Positions 1 through 9,184 are shown, numbered from the stretch's first letter. The stretch: DNA of 64,000 nucleotides from Galbibacter sp038433465 (GCF_038433465.1 NZ_JAESVF010000002.1:310001-374000); one strand, 5' to 3'. The notes: generated by a model not told the origin, from the sequence alone. Numbers and translations are program-made.

Positions 1-726
1 GTGCTGAATTTAATTCCGTATGTTCCTATTGAAGGATTTCAGCAAGATTTTATTCATTTTATAGAAAGTTTATTACCTCCGCAAACCGCCAATTTTTTCG
101 ATTCTATTATTGAAGATATTGTGAGTAAACAACGTGGCGGACTCTTATCGTCGGTGTTTATTCTTTCTATTTTTTTAATGGCAAACGGGATAAATGCCAT
201 TTTTGGAGGTTTTGAAACTTCCTATCATGTAGTTATTACCAGAAATATAGTGAAGCAATATTTTGTGGCTGTTGGAGTGGCACTTTTAATGGCGTTTTTA
301 TTTTTGGCGAGTGTTATTGGTTTTATCTTTTACGAAATTTATATCGTTCAGTATTTAAGTGAGTTGGCTGCAAAAACCAACGGAATGGACATCGAAAGAG
401 GTGATATTATTGGAGTTCAGGTAGGGCGGTTTTTATTTTTTGTACTGATAACTTTTTTAACCACAGCCATTTTGTATTATTTCGGGACCACCGAAGGGCG
501 TCAAACAAATTTTTTCTCTCCAGGGGCGTTATTAACTACAATTTTAATTATTATAACCACATATTTGTTCGGAATTTATATTGAAAATTTCTCCCAATAC
601 AACGAAATTTATGGGTCTATTGGAGCATTACTAATTTTAATGCTATATATTTGGATTAATTCGAATATCTTGTTATTAGGATTTGAGTTGAATGCTTCTT
701 TACGGAGCTTAAAACGTAACTTTTAA
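1..726 (+). CDS. YihY/BrkB-family inner-membrane protein (5' partial)
   Basis: Multi-pass membrane protein of the YihY/virulence factor BrkB family. About five hydrophobic segments are visible (near residues 50-66, 88-112, 146-165, 174-195 and 205-230), and the conserved C-terminal pattern YGSIGALLILMLYIW, followed by a short basic tail, is typical of the family. Family members are usually near 300 residues. This reading frame is open from the first base of the window, so the N-terminal part, probably including one membrane segment, lies outside; the GTG at base 1 need not be the start. The biochemical role of the family is not settled; the old ribonuclease BN label is not supported. The downstream gene on the same strand begins 11 bp later. 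Confidence 0.85.
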   Translation: MLNLIPYVPIEGFQQDFIHFIESLLPPQTANFFDSIIEDIVSKQRGGLLSSVFILSIFLMANGINAIFGGFETSYHVVITRNIVKQYFVAVGVALLMAFLFLASVIGFIFYEIYIVQYLSELAAKTNGMDIERGDIIGVQVGRFLFFVLITFLTTAILYYFGTTEGRQTNFFSPGALLTTILIIITTYLFGIYIENFSQYNEIYGSIGALLILMLYIWINSNILLLGFELNASLRSLKRNF

Positions 727-737
727 ATTTAATTATT

Positions 738-1172
738 ATGACGAGTAAGAAACTGTATGTATTTGCAACCTTAGTTGTGTTGTGTAGCTTTTCGGCTTTT
801 TCGCAAAGTGTTTTAGGAAAATGGAAAACAATTGATGATGAATCTGGAAAAGAAAAATCGATTGTAGAGATTTATGAAGAAAACGGAAAAGTTTATGGAA
901 AAGTAATTGAGCTTTTAAATAAAGACCGCCAAGATGCAAAATGCGACAAATGTGATGGCGCTAAAAAAGGGAAGCCTGTTTTAGGAATGGTAATTATTGA
1001 AGATCTTGAAAAAGATGGTAGCGAATATGCTGGCGGAACTATTTTAGATCCTGAAAAAGGAAAAGAATACAAATGTAAAATTTGGGTAGATGAAGATGAT
1101 GCAAACATTTTAAATGTTCGTGGATACATTGCATTTTTGTTTAGAACACAAAATTGGCATCGCGTACAATAA
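738..1172 (+). CDS. DUF2147 domain secreted protein
   Basis: Small exported protein of 144 residues. A signal peptide is clear (basic MTSKK, hydrophobic core, cleavage after AFSQ near residue 23). The rest matches the DUF2147 family: VLGKWKTIDDESGKEKS near the mature N-terminus, a CDKCDGAKKGKPVLG stretch around residues 73-87 and the GGTILDPEKGKEYKCKI strand pattern. DUF2147 proteins form small beta structures in the periplasm or envelope; their function is unknown. Two cysteines in a CxxC arrangement could form a disulfide or bind metal, which is inference. The gene ends just before an 11-bp perfect terminator stem. Confidence 0.8.
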   Translation: MTSKKLYVFATLVVLCSFSAFSQSVLGKWKTIDDESGKEKSIVEIYEENGKVYGKVIELLNKDRQDAKCDKCDGAKKGKPVLGMVIIEDLEKDGSEYAGGTILDPEKGKEYKCKIWVDEDDANILNVRGYIAFLFRTQNWHRVQ

Positions 1173-1209
1173 TGATATAAAACAGAAACAACTTGTTTCT
1201 AAAAATTTC

Positions 1210-1258
1210 AAGAAAAGAGAGGTGAGTTGATGCTTATACTTCTCTTTTCTTTGTTTTT
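1210..1258 (+). terminator. Rho-independent terminator after DUF2147 gene
   Basis: An 11-bp perfect inverted repeat, AAGAAAAGAGA (1210-1220) with TCTCTTTTCTT (1241-1251), with a 20-base loop, followed by GTTTTT. It separates the DUF2147 gene from priA. Confidence 0.75.
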
Positions 1259-1308
1259 AAACTATTAGTTTATTTTAAAATTAACCGAAAACATACAATT
1301 TTATAAGC

Positions 1309-3774
1309 ATGCATTTTATAGATGTAGTTTTACCAATTCCGTTAGAAAAAACCTTTACGTACCTAGTTTCAGAAAAAGAAGCCTCTTTTTTAAAAACAGG
1401 AATGCGTGTTGCTGTGCCTTTCGGAAAAACTAAAATCTATACAGGCTTGGTGTATCGCGTACATCAAACGCCACCAGAAACGTATAAACCAAAAGAAATT
1501 GATCAAATTTTGGATGAGGCGCCTATCATCACGCCGTTGCAGTTAAAACAATGGGAATGGATAGCATCTTATTATATGTGTTCGTTAGGCGAAGTTTTTA
1601 AAGCCTCGGTGCCTACCGCTTTTTTATTAGAAAGCGAAACGCTTATTCTTCGGAATGAGAATTTTAACCCCGAGGCAGAAACTACACTTGCCGATGATGA
1701 GTGGTTGGTGTATGAAGCGCTTCAGTATCAGTCTATGTTGAAAGTGCACGAAGTAAGTAGCATTGTCGACCGAAAAAATATTCTTCCAGTTTTAAAAAGA
1801 CTTCTCGATAAAAACGTTATTCAGTTAAAAGAAGAGGTGTACGAGCAGTACAAACCAAAATTGGTGCGCTATGTAAAATTGGGAGCTTCGTACGCATCCG
1901 ATGAAGCGTTAAGCAAGCTGTTAGCATCCTTGTCGAGTAGAGCGCACAAACAGCGCGATGTTGTAATGACCTTATTTTCTATTGAAGCGACAGAGAAGAA
2001 ACCTATTTCAGTAAAATCATTAGAGGAGAAAAGCGGCGCTTCTTCCGCAGTAATTAAAACCCTTGTTGATAAAGAAATTTTAGAAGAATATTATCTGCAG
2101 GAAGACCGATTGCAGTTTGATTTAGAGGAAGTTTCTTCTTTGAAAGATTTAAACAGTTACCAAACAGAGGCTTTTGATGAAATTCTAAATCATTATAAAA
2201 CGGATGATGTGGTATTGTTGCACGGTGTTACTTCTTCAGGAAAAACAGAAGTGTACGTAAAGCTCATCGAAAAAGTTATAGCTGAGGGGAAGCAGGTGTT
2301 GTATTTGTTGCCAGAAATAGCTTTAACCACACAGTTGATTAAACGATTGCAAGATTATTTTGGCGAAAAAGTAAGTGTGTATCACTCAAAATATTCGGTG
2401 AACGAGCGGGTAGAAGTGTGGAATCATATTTTACAGGCTAACGAAAAAGCGCAAATAGTTATTGGGGCACGATCAGCAGTGTTGTTGCCTTTTTCAAATT
2501 TAGGATTGGTTATTGTAGATGAAGAGCACGAGGTTTCGTTTAAACAGTTTGATCCTGCACCTCGTTATCATGCAAGAGATACTGCCATTGTTTTGGCAAA
2601 TATCCATAAAGCAAAAACCTTGTTAGGAACTGCTACGCCAAGTATTGAGAGTTATTATAATGCTAAAATCGGGAAGTATAAGTTGGTTGAAATTACACGG
2701 CGTTATGGAGATGTTTTGATGCCAGATATTGAGCTGACAGATATTAAGGAAAAACATCGTAAAAAGCGAATGACGGGGCATTTTTCTGACCGTTTGTTGG
2801 AAGAAATGAAATTAGCTTTAGAAGAAGGAGAACAGATTATCTTGTTTCAAAACCGACGTGGTTTTGCGCCTATTTTGGAGTGTAATACCTGCGGACATTC
2901 GCCTCAATGTCCGAATTGCGATGTAAGTTTAACCTATCATCAGTATAAAAATCAACTTCGCTGTCATTACTGCGGATATGCTATGGCAAAGCAATTGACT
3001 TGTTTGGCGTGTGGAAGTAGTGAACTCGACACTAAAGGTTTCGGAACAGAGCAAATTGAAGCAGAGTTGAAAGAACTTTTTCCAGAAGTGAATGTTGGAC
3101 GTATGGATTCTGATACCACTCGAGGGAAACACGGTTACGAAAAGATAATCACCGCTTTTGAGCAACAAGAAATTGATATTTTGGTGGGAACACAAATGCT
3201 TACCAAAGGACTGGATTTTAGAAATGTAAGTTTGGTAGGGGTTATGAATGCCGATAATTTGTTGAATTTCCCAGATTTTAGAGCGCACGAAAGAAGTTTT
3301 CAGTTGATACAGCAAGTTGCAGGAAGGGCAGGACGAACTAAAAAACGAGGGAAAGTAATAATTCAAACTTACAATCCGTACCACCAAGTCTTGCAACAAG
3401 CTTCTTTGAATAGGTATGATGAATTGTTTGCAGACCAAATAAATGAGCGAAGACAATTTAAATATCCGCCTTTTACACGGATGATAAAAATTACCTTTAA
3501 ACATAAAGATTACAACAAAGTGAACGAAGCGAGTAGTTGGTATGCAAAAGCGGTAAATACTGTTTTTAATGCTACAAAAACAGAAATGTTGGGACCTGAG
3601 TTTCCTCCAGTTTCTCGAATTCGGAATGAATATTTAAAAAATATTGTGTTGAAAGCTCCACAAAATCAGTCGACTGTACAGACCAAAGAAGCATTGAGAA
3701 AAATCGATAAAACTTTCCAAGCGATTGCAGCTTACCGAAGTGTTCGCGTAATTTATAATGTGGATGCGTACTAG
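1309..3774 (+). CDS. priA: Primosomal protein N' (PriA helicase)
   Basis: PriA restarts collapsed replication forks: a 3'-to-5' DNA helicase that recognises fork structures and loads DnaB through the primosome. Its 821 residues are normal for Bacteroidota PriA. Visible parts: N-terminal 3'-DNA-binding domain (about residues 1-100), Walker A GVTSSGKT at 306-313, Walker B DEEH at 404-407, eight zinc-binding cysteines (525, 528, 534, 537, 552, 555, 565, 568), and helicase motif VI-like QVAGRAGR near residue 676. The ATG at 1309 gives the usual MHFIDVVLP start. It converges on the LytTR regulator gene with only 9 bp between the stop codons. Confidence 0.97.
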   Translation: MHFIDVVLPIPLEKTFTYLVSEKEASFLKTGMRVAVPFGKTKIYTGLVYRVHQTPPETYKPKEIDQILDEAPIITPLQLKQWEWIASYYMCSLGEVFKASVPTAFLLESETLILRNENFNPEAETTLADDEWLVYEALQYQSMLKVHEVSSIVDRKNILPVLKRLLDKNVIQLKEEVYEQYKPKLVRYVKLGASYASDEALSKLLASLSSRAHKQRDVVMTLFSIEATEKKPISVKSLEEKSGASSAVIKTLVDKEILEEYYLQEDRLQFDLEEVSSLKDLNSYQTEAFDEILNHYKTDDVVLLHGVTSSGKTEVYVKLIEKVIAEGKQVLYLLPEIALTTQLIKRLQDYFGEKVSVYHSKYSVNERVEVWNHILQANEKAQIVIGARSAVLLPFSNLGLVIVDEEHEVSFKQFDPAPRYHARDTAIVLANIHKAKTLLGTATPSIESYYNAKIGKYKLVEITRRYGDVLMPDIELTDIKEKHRKKRMTGHFSDRLLEEMKLALEEGEQIILFQNRRGFAPILECNTCGHSPQCPNCDVSLTYHQYKNQLRCHYCGYAMAKQLTCLACGSSELDTKGFGTEQIEAELKELFPEVNVGRMDSDTTRGKHGYEKIITAFEQQEIDILVGTQMLTKGLDFRNVSLVGVMNADNLLNFPDFRAHERSFQLIQQVAGRAGRTKKRGKVIIQTYNPYHQVLQQASLNRYDELFADQINERRQFKYPPFTRMIKITFKHKDYNKVNEASSWYAKAVNTVFNATKTEMLGPEFPPVSRIRNEYLKNIVLKAPQNQSTVQTKEALRKIDKTFQAIAAYRSVRVIYNVDAY

Positions 3775-3783
3775 CTAGTAAAA

Positions 3784-4482
3784 TTATGAATGATTGCTGA
3801 GTGCTTCAGCGAGTACTTGCTTTTTGTTTCTACTCAACGGAATTTGTTTTCCGTTAACCTCAACATTACGACTGTTAAACTTTTCTACCTTTTCTAAGTT
3901 TACAATATACGATTTGTGTATTCTTAAAAAACGCTCCTCAGGAAGTTCTTTTTCAAAAGCTTTCATGGTAGAAAGGATAACGATATTGGCATCTTCAGTA
4001 ACAAGTTTAATGTAATCGCCAAGGGCTTCTACCCAGTTAATTTCATTTAAAAAAACTTTACGCTTTTTAAGGTTGCTTTTTACAAAGATGTGGTCGTCGT
4101 CTTCTTTTGAGGCAACTTTAAGTTTGTAGTTGTCTAGCGCTCTTTTTATAGAAGCTTCAAAACGTTCTTGCGTAATTGGTTTGTGGAGGTAGTCGGTTAC
4201 ATCGTAATCAAAAGCTTTAAGTGCATATTGTGCACTTCCTGTAATTAAGATTACTTGTGGAGGTTCGTTTAAGGCCTCTAGAAGGTCGAAACCATTAACC
4301 ACCGGCATTTCAATGTCGAGAAAAATAAGGTCTACCTTTTGTTTTTTCAAGCCATTTCTTGCTTCAATAGCATTACTGTATTCCGCTACTAGGTTTAGCA
4401 TCGGGTGCGTCTTTATCAATCTAGCAACCGACATGCGCTGAATACTAGAGTCGTCAACAATAATACAATTCATTTTCGTCAT
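3784..4482 (-). CDS. LytTR-family response regulator
   Basis: Two-domain regulator of 232 residues. The receiver domain (about 4-120) has the acidic pair D10 D11, phospho-acceptor D56 in FLDIEMP, and K102 in LHKPI. A LytTR DNA-binding domain follows (about 130-230) with FVKSNLKKRKVFLNEI and the conserved FLRIHKSYIVNLEKV. LytTR domains bind imperfect direct repeats of about 9-10 bp. No histidine kinase gene is adjacent, so the regulator is an orphan here and its partner must lie elsewhere. The ATG at 4473 (MNCIIVDD) is an equally good start. It is convergent with priA and divergent from rpsF. Confidence 0.9.
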   Translation of the reverse strand: MTKMNCIIVDDSSIQRMSVARLIKTHPMLNLVAEYSNAIEARNGLKKQKVDLIFLDIEMPVVNGFDLLEALNEPPQVILITGSAQYALKAFDYDVTDYLHKPITQERFEASIKRALDNYKLKVASKEDDDHIFVKSNLKKRKVFLNEINWVEALGDYIKLVTEDANIVILSTMKAFEKELPEERFLRIHKSYIVNLEKVEKFNSRNVEVNGKQIPLSRNKKQVLAEALSNHS

Positions 4483-4655
4483 AAAACAAAATAGGTAAGT
4501 GGTTGGATGTTTTTAACTGTACAATTTTAGTGAAAAATAATGCGTTAAGCAAAGAAAATGTTGTGAAAAGGCATAATTTTGTGGCTTCGAGGGGAAAAAA
4601 ATCTTTCTTTCATCGAAATAATTAAAACTATTTTTTTTATTAAGAGAAATAATTA

Positions 4656-4663
4656 TACTTTTG
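4656..4663 (+). promoter_or_regulatory. Promoter -7 box of the rpsF operon
   Basis: TACTTTTG is an exact match to the Bacteroidota -7 consensus TAnnTTTG, 29 bp before the rpsF ATG. A T-rich tract lies about 19 bp upstream where the -33 box is expected. Transcription would start near 4669-4671, which rules out an upstream in-frame start at 4579. Confidence 0.65.
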
Positions 4664-4692
4664 CACCCTTAAAAATTAATAATATTCAAGTT

Positions 4693-5031
4693 ATGAATCA
4701 TTACGAAACTGTTTTCATTCTTAATCCCGTTTTATCTGATACGCAGATAAAGGAAACAGTTAAGAAGTTTGAAGATTTCTTAACCTCTAAAGGGGCAGAG
4801 TTTGTATCAAAAGAAGATTGGGGGCTTAAAAAATTAGCTTACCCTATCCAAAACAAAAAAAGTGGATTTTACCACCTTTTTGAATTTAAAGTTGCTGGAG
4901 AAGCAATTGAGCCTTTTGAATTAGAATTTAGACGCGATGAGCGTGTAATGCGTTATTTAACTGTTAAGTTAGATAAACATGCAATCGCTTGGGCAGAAAA
5001 AAGAAGAACAAAACTTAAACAAAAAGCTTAG
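4693..5031 (+). CDS. rpsF: 30S ribosomal protein S6
   Basis: S6 of the small ribosomal subunit, which binds 16S rRNA together with S18. The 112-residue product starts MNHYETVFILNPVLSD and has the family signature in KKFEDFLTSKGAEF and WGLKKLAYPIQNKKSG. An in-frame extension of 38 codons upstream exists but lies before the -7 box at 4656-4663 and has no S6 homology, so the ATG at 4693 is chosen. It is the first gene of a ribosomal operon, with rpsR 5 bp downstream. Confidence 0.97.
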   Translation: MNHYETVFILNPVLSDTQIKETVKKFEDFLTSKGAEFVSKEDWGLKKLAYPIQNKKSGFYHLFEFKVAGEAIEPFELEFRRDERVMRYLTVKLDKHAIAWAEKRRTKLKQKA

Positions 5032-5036
5032 TAATT

Positions 5037-5333
5037 ATGTCATCTATAGAGCAACAAGCAAAAGGAAAAAAGGACGGAGAGATTAGATATCTTACTCCAC
5101 TTAATATAGAAACCAATAAGACAAAAAAATATTGTCGTTTCAAAAAGTCAGGTATTAAATATATCGATTATAAAGATCCAGACTTTTTATTGAAATTGGT
5201 TAATGAACAAGGTAAAATTTTACCAAGAAGGTTAACCGGGACGTCATTAAAGTACCAAAGAAAAGTGTCTGTAGCTATCAAAAGAGCACGTCATTTAGCT
5301 TTAATGCCATATGTAGCAGATTTATTAAAATAA
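5037..5333 (+). CDS. rpsR: 30S ribosomal protein S18
   Basis: S18 of the small ribosomal subunit, partner of S6 in the platform. The product is 98 residues, typical of Bacteroidota, with the core KKYCRFKKSGIKYIDYKD (residues 31-48) and the signature RRLTGTSLKYQRKVSVAIKRARHLALMPY towards the C-terminus (only the key end RARHLALMP is needed for recognition). It sits between rpsF and rplI, with gaps of 5 and 12 bp, in one operon. Confidence 0.97.
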   Translation: MSSIEQQAKGKKDGEIRYLTPLNIETNKTKKYCRFKKSGIKYIDYKDPDFLLKLVNEQGKILPRRLTGTSLKYQRKVSVAIKRARHLALMPYVADLLK

Positions 5334-5345
5334 AAGAAGGTAACC

Positions 5346-5801
5346 ATGGAATTAATATTAAAGAAAGACGTAGAGAATTTAGGTTTTAAAGACGACGTGG
5401 TAACTGTAAAAAACGGTTACGGGCGTAACTTTTTAATCCCACAAGGTCATGCAATTTTGGCTACCAGTTCTGCAAAAAAAGTATTGGCAGAGAACTTAAA
5501 GCAAAGAGCTTTTAAAGAAAAGAAAATTATTGCTGATGCTCAAAAAGTTGCAGATCAACTTAAAGAACTTACTGTTAAAATTACAGCTAAAGCTGGAGCA
5601 GGTAATAAATTATTCGGTTCTGTAACAAACGCTGACCTTTCTGAAGCAATTCAGAAAGTAGGTAGTTTAGATATCGAAAAGAAATTTATTAGCATCTTAG
5701 GAGGTAACGTAAAAGTTGCTGGTCCTTACGAAGCTACTATCAGATTACACAGAGAAGTAGTTGTTAACTTTCCTTTCGAAGTAGTTGTAGAAGGAAAATA
5801 A
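5346..5801 (+). CDS. rplI: 50S ribosomal protein L9
   Basis: L9 of the large ribosomal subunit, which binds 23S rRNA near the L1 stalk. The product is 151 residues. The N-terminal domain carries the signature GFKDDVVTVKNGYGRNFLIP (residues 13-32), followed by the long connecting helix and a C-terminal domain. It is the last gene of the rpsF-rpsR-rplI operon and is followed by a clear terminator. Confidence 0.97.
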   Translation: MELILKKDVENLGFKDDVVTVKNGYGRNFLIPQGHAILATSSAKKVLAENLKQRAFKEKKIIADAQKVADQLKELTVKITAKAGAGNKLFGSVTNADLSEAIQKVGSLDIEKKFISILGGNVKVAGPYEATIRLHREVVVNFPFEVVVEGK

Positions 5802-5828
5802 TAATTGCAACTTTATAAAAAATAGCTT

Positions 5829-5870
5829 GAGGCTGTATTAAAATTTAGTTTTAATCAGCCTCTTTCTTAT
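5829..5870 (+). terminator. Terminator of the rpsF-rpsR-rplI operon
   Basis: Stem GAGGCTG (5829-5835) with CAGCCTC (5856-5862), extended inward by TTAAAA/TTTTAA pairing and followed by TTTCTTATTTTT. Confidence 0.75.
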
Positions 5871-5899
5871 TTTTACAAACTCAATAAAATTTATTTTAG

Positions 5900-6373
5900 G
5901 TGAAGTATAGAAGACTTACAAAAGAGCAGTTAGAAGAAATGCACCAAGAGTTTATCAACTTTTTGGCTACGCAATCGATCACTGTAGATGAATGGAATGA
6001 TATAAAAAAAAACAAACCAGAAGTAGCGGAAGACGAACTCGATGTTTTTAGCGACTTAGTTTGGGAAGGTGTATTGAGTAAAGTATCGTATCTCGAAAAT
6101 ATTTCTGCAACCGAAATGCATTTATTTCAATTAGGAGAAAAAGAAATGCGTTTGATAGCAGTACGTGTACATCAGCCAGGAATAAATTTAACTACCAAAG
6201 AAGGATTTGCATGGTTTAAAAGTAACTTTTTAACCGATGCCGTGGAGATGATGGTAGCAACAAAAGTATATTCAGAAGATAAAAATGCCGATAAATTTGA
6301 ATTGATTGAAAAAGGAGCAGTAATTACAAAAGGCGAACTTTTTAATTATTTTGACGACCTTTTACCAGATTAG
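5900..6373 (+). CDS. Conserved flavobacterial protein (DUF6495-like)
   Basis: Soluble acidic protein of 157 residues with no signal peptide or membrane segment. The sequence, beginning MKYRRLTKEQLEEMHQEF and containing DVFSDLVWEGVLSKVSYLE, matches a conserved family of Flavobacteriia that I believe is named DUF6495; function unknown. The start is GTG at 5900, preceded by TTTTAGG; the next in-frame ATG, 39 bases on, would remove the conserved N-terminus. It lies between rplI and hisS on the same strand but after the rplI terminator. I infer no function. Confidence 0.75.
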   Translation: MKYRRLTKEQLEEMHQEFINFLATQSITVDEWNDIKKNKPEVAEDELDVFSDLVWEGVLSKVSYLENISATEMHLFQLGEKEMRLIAVRVHQPGINLTTKEGFAWFKSNFLTDAVEMMVATKVYSEDKNADKFELIEKGAVITKGELFNYFDDLLPD

Positions 6374-6400
6374 TATTTTATCAATCAGAAGTGAGTAGTT

Positions 6401-6454
6401 AACAATAACCGAACAACTAGCAACGGACAACGAACAACGAATAATTAGCAACAA
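6401..6454. repeat. A/C-rich degenerate CAAC repeat before hisS
   Basis: The 86-bp gap before hisS holds a run of short imperfect units around CAAC (ACAATAACCGAACAACTAG, CAACGGACAACGAACAACG, TTAGCAACAA). No stem or reading frame explains it. A similar CAACT-type composition recurs between nirB and nirD. Confidence 0.5.
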
Positions 6455-6459
6455 ATATA

Positions 6460-7833
6460 ATGGCGCAAAAACCAAGTATAGCAAAAGGAACAAGAGATTT
6501 TACTCCAGAAGAAGTTACCAAACGTACTTACATAATTAATACCATTAAAAAGCATTTCGAAACTTTTGGGTTTTTACCAATTGAAACACCAAGTTTTGAA
6601 AATTCTGAAACTTTGATGGGAAAATATGGAGATGAAGGCGACCGACTTATTTTTAAGATTTTAAACTCGGGAGACTTTTTATCAAAGGTTGACGATGCTT
6701 TGTATCAACAAAAAGATGCGCATGCCTTAACTGCTAAGATTTCAGAAAAAGCTTTGCGTTACGATTTAACCGTGCCGTTTGCGCGTTACGTGGTGATGCA
6801 TCAAAACGAAATTGATTTACCGTTTAAACGCTACCAAGTGCAACCTGTTTGGCGTGCCGATAGACCTCAAAAAGGGCGTTTTAGAGAGTTTTATCAATGC
6901 GATGCCGATGTTGTTGGTTCGAAGTCTTTATGGCAAGAGGTGGAGTTTGTGCAGTTGTACGATGCAGTTTTTAATAGTTTGAAGGTTGAAGGTGTAACTA
7001 TTAAAATGAATAATAGAAAAATACTTTCTGGAATTGCTGAAGTAATTGGAGCTAAAGATAAATTGATAGACTTTACAGTTGCGCTTGATAAACTTGACAA
7101 GATTGGAGAAGAGGGTGTAAAGAAGGAAATGCTTGAAAAAGGAATTAGCGAAGTTGCTATCGAGAAAGTACAGCCACTTTTTACTTTCACAGGAACAAAT
7201 GCCGATAAGTTAGAAAGTTTACGTAAGCTTTTAGCTACTTCAGAAGAAGGATTAAAAGGGGTTGAAGAACTTAGTTTTATTATGAATGCGATTAACTCGC
7301 TTGGACTTAAAACAGCGCAATTAGACCTCGATGTTACTCTTGCTCGCGGATTGAACTATTACACAGGTGCTATTTTTGAAGTAAGTGCTCCTGCAGAAGT
7401 AAAATTAGGTTCTATCGGAGGCGGTGGTCGTTACGACGACTTAACTGGTATCTTTGGATTGAAAGATGTGAGTGGTGTAGGAATTTCTTTTGGTTTGGAT
7501 AGAATTTACTTGGTGTTGGAAGAATTAAATCTATTCCCTGCTGAAGTTTCAGCAACTACTAAAGTACTCTTTTTAAATTTTGGAGATGCAGAAGCCTTGT
7601 ATTGCTTAAAAGCTGTTAAGGCTTTACGTGAAGGGGCTATAAAAGCAGAGCTTTATCCAGACGATGCAAAAATGAAAAAACAAATGAATTATGCTAATAA
7701 GCGCGATATTCCGTTTGTAGTTTTAGCTGGTTCTAAAGAGATAGAAGAAAATACATTTACATTGAAAGATATGAAATCGGGAACGCAGTCTGAAGTGAAT
7801 TTGCAAACTCTCATTGAAAAGGTTTCAAGTTAA
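6460..7833 (+). CDS. hisS: Histidyl-tRNA synthetase
   Basis: Class II aminoacyl-tRNA synthetase that charges tRNA-His with histidine. The product is 457 residues. Class II motif 1 region ETPSFENSETLMGKYG, motif 2 VWRADRPQKGRFREFYQ near residue 130, the histidine-A signature ARGLNYYTGAIFE and motif 3 GVGISFGLDRIY are all present, followed by a C-terminal anticodon-binding domain (about 365-457). The ATG at 6460 gives the usual AQKPSIAKGTRDF start. Confidence 0.97.
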   Translation: MAQKPSIAKGTRDFTPEEVTKRTYIINTIKKHFETFGFLPIETPSFENSETLMGKYGDEGDRLIFKILNSGDFLSKVDDALYQQKDAHALTAKISEKALRYDLTVPFARYVVMHQNEIDLPFKRYQVQPVWRADRPQKGRFREFYQCDADVVGSKSLWQEVEFVQLYDAVFNSLKVEGVTIKMNNRKILSGIAEVIGAKDKLIDFTVALDKLDKIGEEGVKKEMLEKGISEVAIEKVQPLFTFTGTNADKLESLRKLLATSEEGLKGVEELSFIMNAINSLGLKTAQLDLDVTLARGLNYYTGAIFEVSAPAEVKLGSIGGGGRYDDLTGIFGLKDVSGVGISFGLDRIYLVLEELNLFPAEVSATTKVLFLNFGDAEALYCLKAVKALREGAIKAELYPDDAKMKKQMNYANKRDIPFVVLAGSKEIEENTFTLKDMKSGTQSEVNLQTLIEKVSS

Positions 7834-7859
7834 GTTATTAAAATATTATCTTAAAGATT

Positions 7860-7897
7860 AAGCCTGTTTGTTATTTATAATAAACAGGCTTGTTTAT
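7860..7897 (+). terminator. Terminator after hisS
   Basis: Perfect 10-bp stem AAGCCTGTTT (7860-7869) with AAACAGGCTT (7882-7891), 12-base loop, followed by GTTTATT. Confidence 0.75.
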
Positions 7898-7972
7898 TAA
7901 TATTAAATGATGTTTAAATAGTTATAAATATCATTTCTTTGTACTGAAAAAGAAAAATTTAAAGTATTGCCA

Positions 7973-9184
7973 ATGAGCTTTTTAAAAAGTTTAGCATTAA
8001 AGTATAATTCGCACCCAATTTATAATGTAAAGTTTGCAATGGTTTGTTCGAGTTCATTACTGTTTTCTGCGAGTTACAACATGCTCATTCCAGAACTTCC
8101 AGCGTATTTAAGCGCAATGGGTGGAGCAAAATATATCGGATTAATTATAGCCTTATTTACTTTAACAGCAGGGATTTCTCGACCTTTTAGCGGACGAATT
8201 ACCGATACCGTTGGGCGAGTACCAGTTATGATTTTTGGTGCATTGGTTTGTGTTTTCTGTGGAATGCTATATCCAGTTTTAAATACGGTTGTGGGCTTTT
8301 TAATTTTAAGATTATTACACGGTTTTTCTACAGGTTTTAAACCAACAGCAACCTCAGCTTATATTGCTGATATCACTCCGCAAAGAGCATGGGGAGAAGC
8401 TATCGGGATGCAAAGTTTGTTTTACAGTACAGGAATGGCTGTAGGGCCAGCTTTAGGAAGTTATATAAAACTTAATTATTCTTACGATACGTTGTTTTAT
8501 CTATCATCGGTTTGTGCATTTTTATCGATGCTGATAATTATTAACATGAAAGAAACATTAAGTCCGAAGAAGAAATTCACATGGTCGCTTTTAAAGATTT
8601 CTAGAAATGATATTTTCGCTATGGAAGTGTTGCCTTCGGCTATTGTTACTTTTTTGTGTTATTTCTCGTATGGAGTAATGCTAACCTTAATCCCAGACTG
8701 GACATCGCATCTTGGAATTGTAAATAAAGGACTCTTTTTTATTGTGTTTACAATCGCTTCTTTGTTAGTGCGATTTTTTGCAGGAAAAGCTTCAGATGTT
8801 TACGGACGAACAATAGTTATTACCATCGGATTGGTTGTATTGGCAATTGCAGTTTGTGTGATTGGAATTGCAAATTCGTACCTTATTTTCATCCTTGGAG
8901 CCATTTTATATGGTGTTGGAATGGGAGGTTTAACTCCTTCGCTAAATGCTTGGACTATCGATATGAGTAAATCTGAAGCTAGAGGGAAAGCGATGGCAAC
9001 CATGTATATTGCGTTAGAAGCAGGTATTGGAATGGGAGCATTGCTTTCGGGATGGTATTATCAAGCTAAAATCACGAGGGTTCCAGATGCGTTCTATGCT
9101 TCCGCTATTATAGCTATTGTTGGAATAATTTATATGCTGAAAAAACACAATCCGAAAAGAAATTTAAAGAAAGAGACCGTTTAA
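7973..9184 (+). CDS. MFS transporter
   Basis: Twelve-helix major facilitator of 403 residues from the ATG at 7973 (a TTG two codons earlier is less likely). The loop 2-3 motif is visible as GISRPFSGRITDTVGRVP, and a repeat of it occurs after helix 8 as FAGKASDVYGRT. Helix 5 has GMAVGPALGSYI, resembling the antiporter motif C region, so a proton-driven drug or metabolite exporter is likely; the substrate cannot be read from sequence. The gene stands alone. Its last codons form one arm of the bidirectional terminator shared with the convergent barrel gene. Confidence 0.85.
   Translation: MSFLKSLALKYNSHPIYNVKFAMVCSSSLLFSASYNMLIPELPAYLSAMGGAKYIGLIIALFTLTAGISRPFSGRITDTVGRVPVMIFGALVCVFCGMLYPVLNTVVGFLILRLLHGFSTGFKPTATSAYIADITPQRAWGEAIGMQSLFYSTGMAVGPALGSYIKLNYSYDTLFYLSSVCAFLSMLIIINMKETLSPKKKFTWSLLKISRNDIFAMEVLPSAIVTFLCYFSYGVMLTLIPDWTSHLGIVNKGLFFIVFTIASLLVRFFAGKASDVYGRTIVITIGLVVLAIAVCVIGIANSYLIFILGAILYGVGMGGLTPSLNAWTIDMSKSEARGKAMATMYIALEAGIGMGALLSGWYYQAKITRVPDAFYASAIIAIVGIIYMLKKHNPKRNLKKETV

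Noticed and set aside
2929..3504. 191-codon open frame on the minus strand inside priA
   Set aside because: It lies wholly opposite a clearly coding gene, has a biased, hydrophobic composition typical of antisense frames, and no recognisable domain.
4579..4692. 38-codon N-terminal extension of rpsF
   Set aside because: It starts upstream of the -7 box at 4656-4663 and has no S6 similarity; the S6 start MNHYETVF at 4693 is clear.
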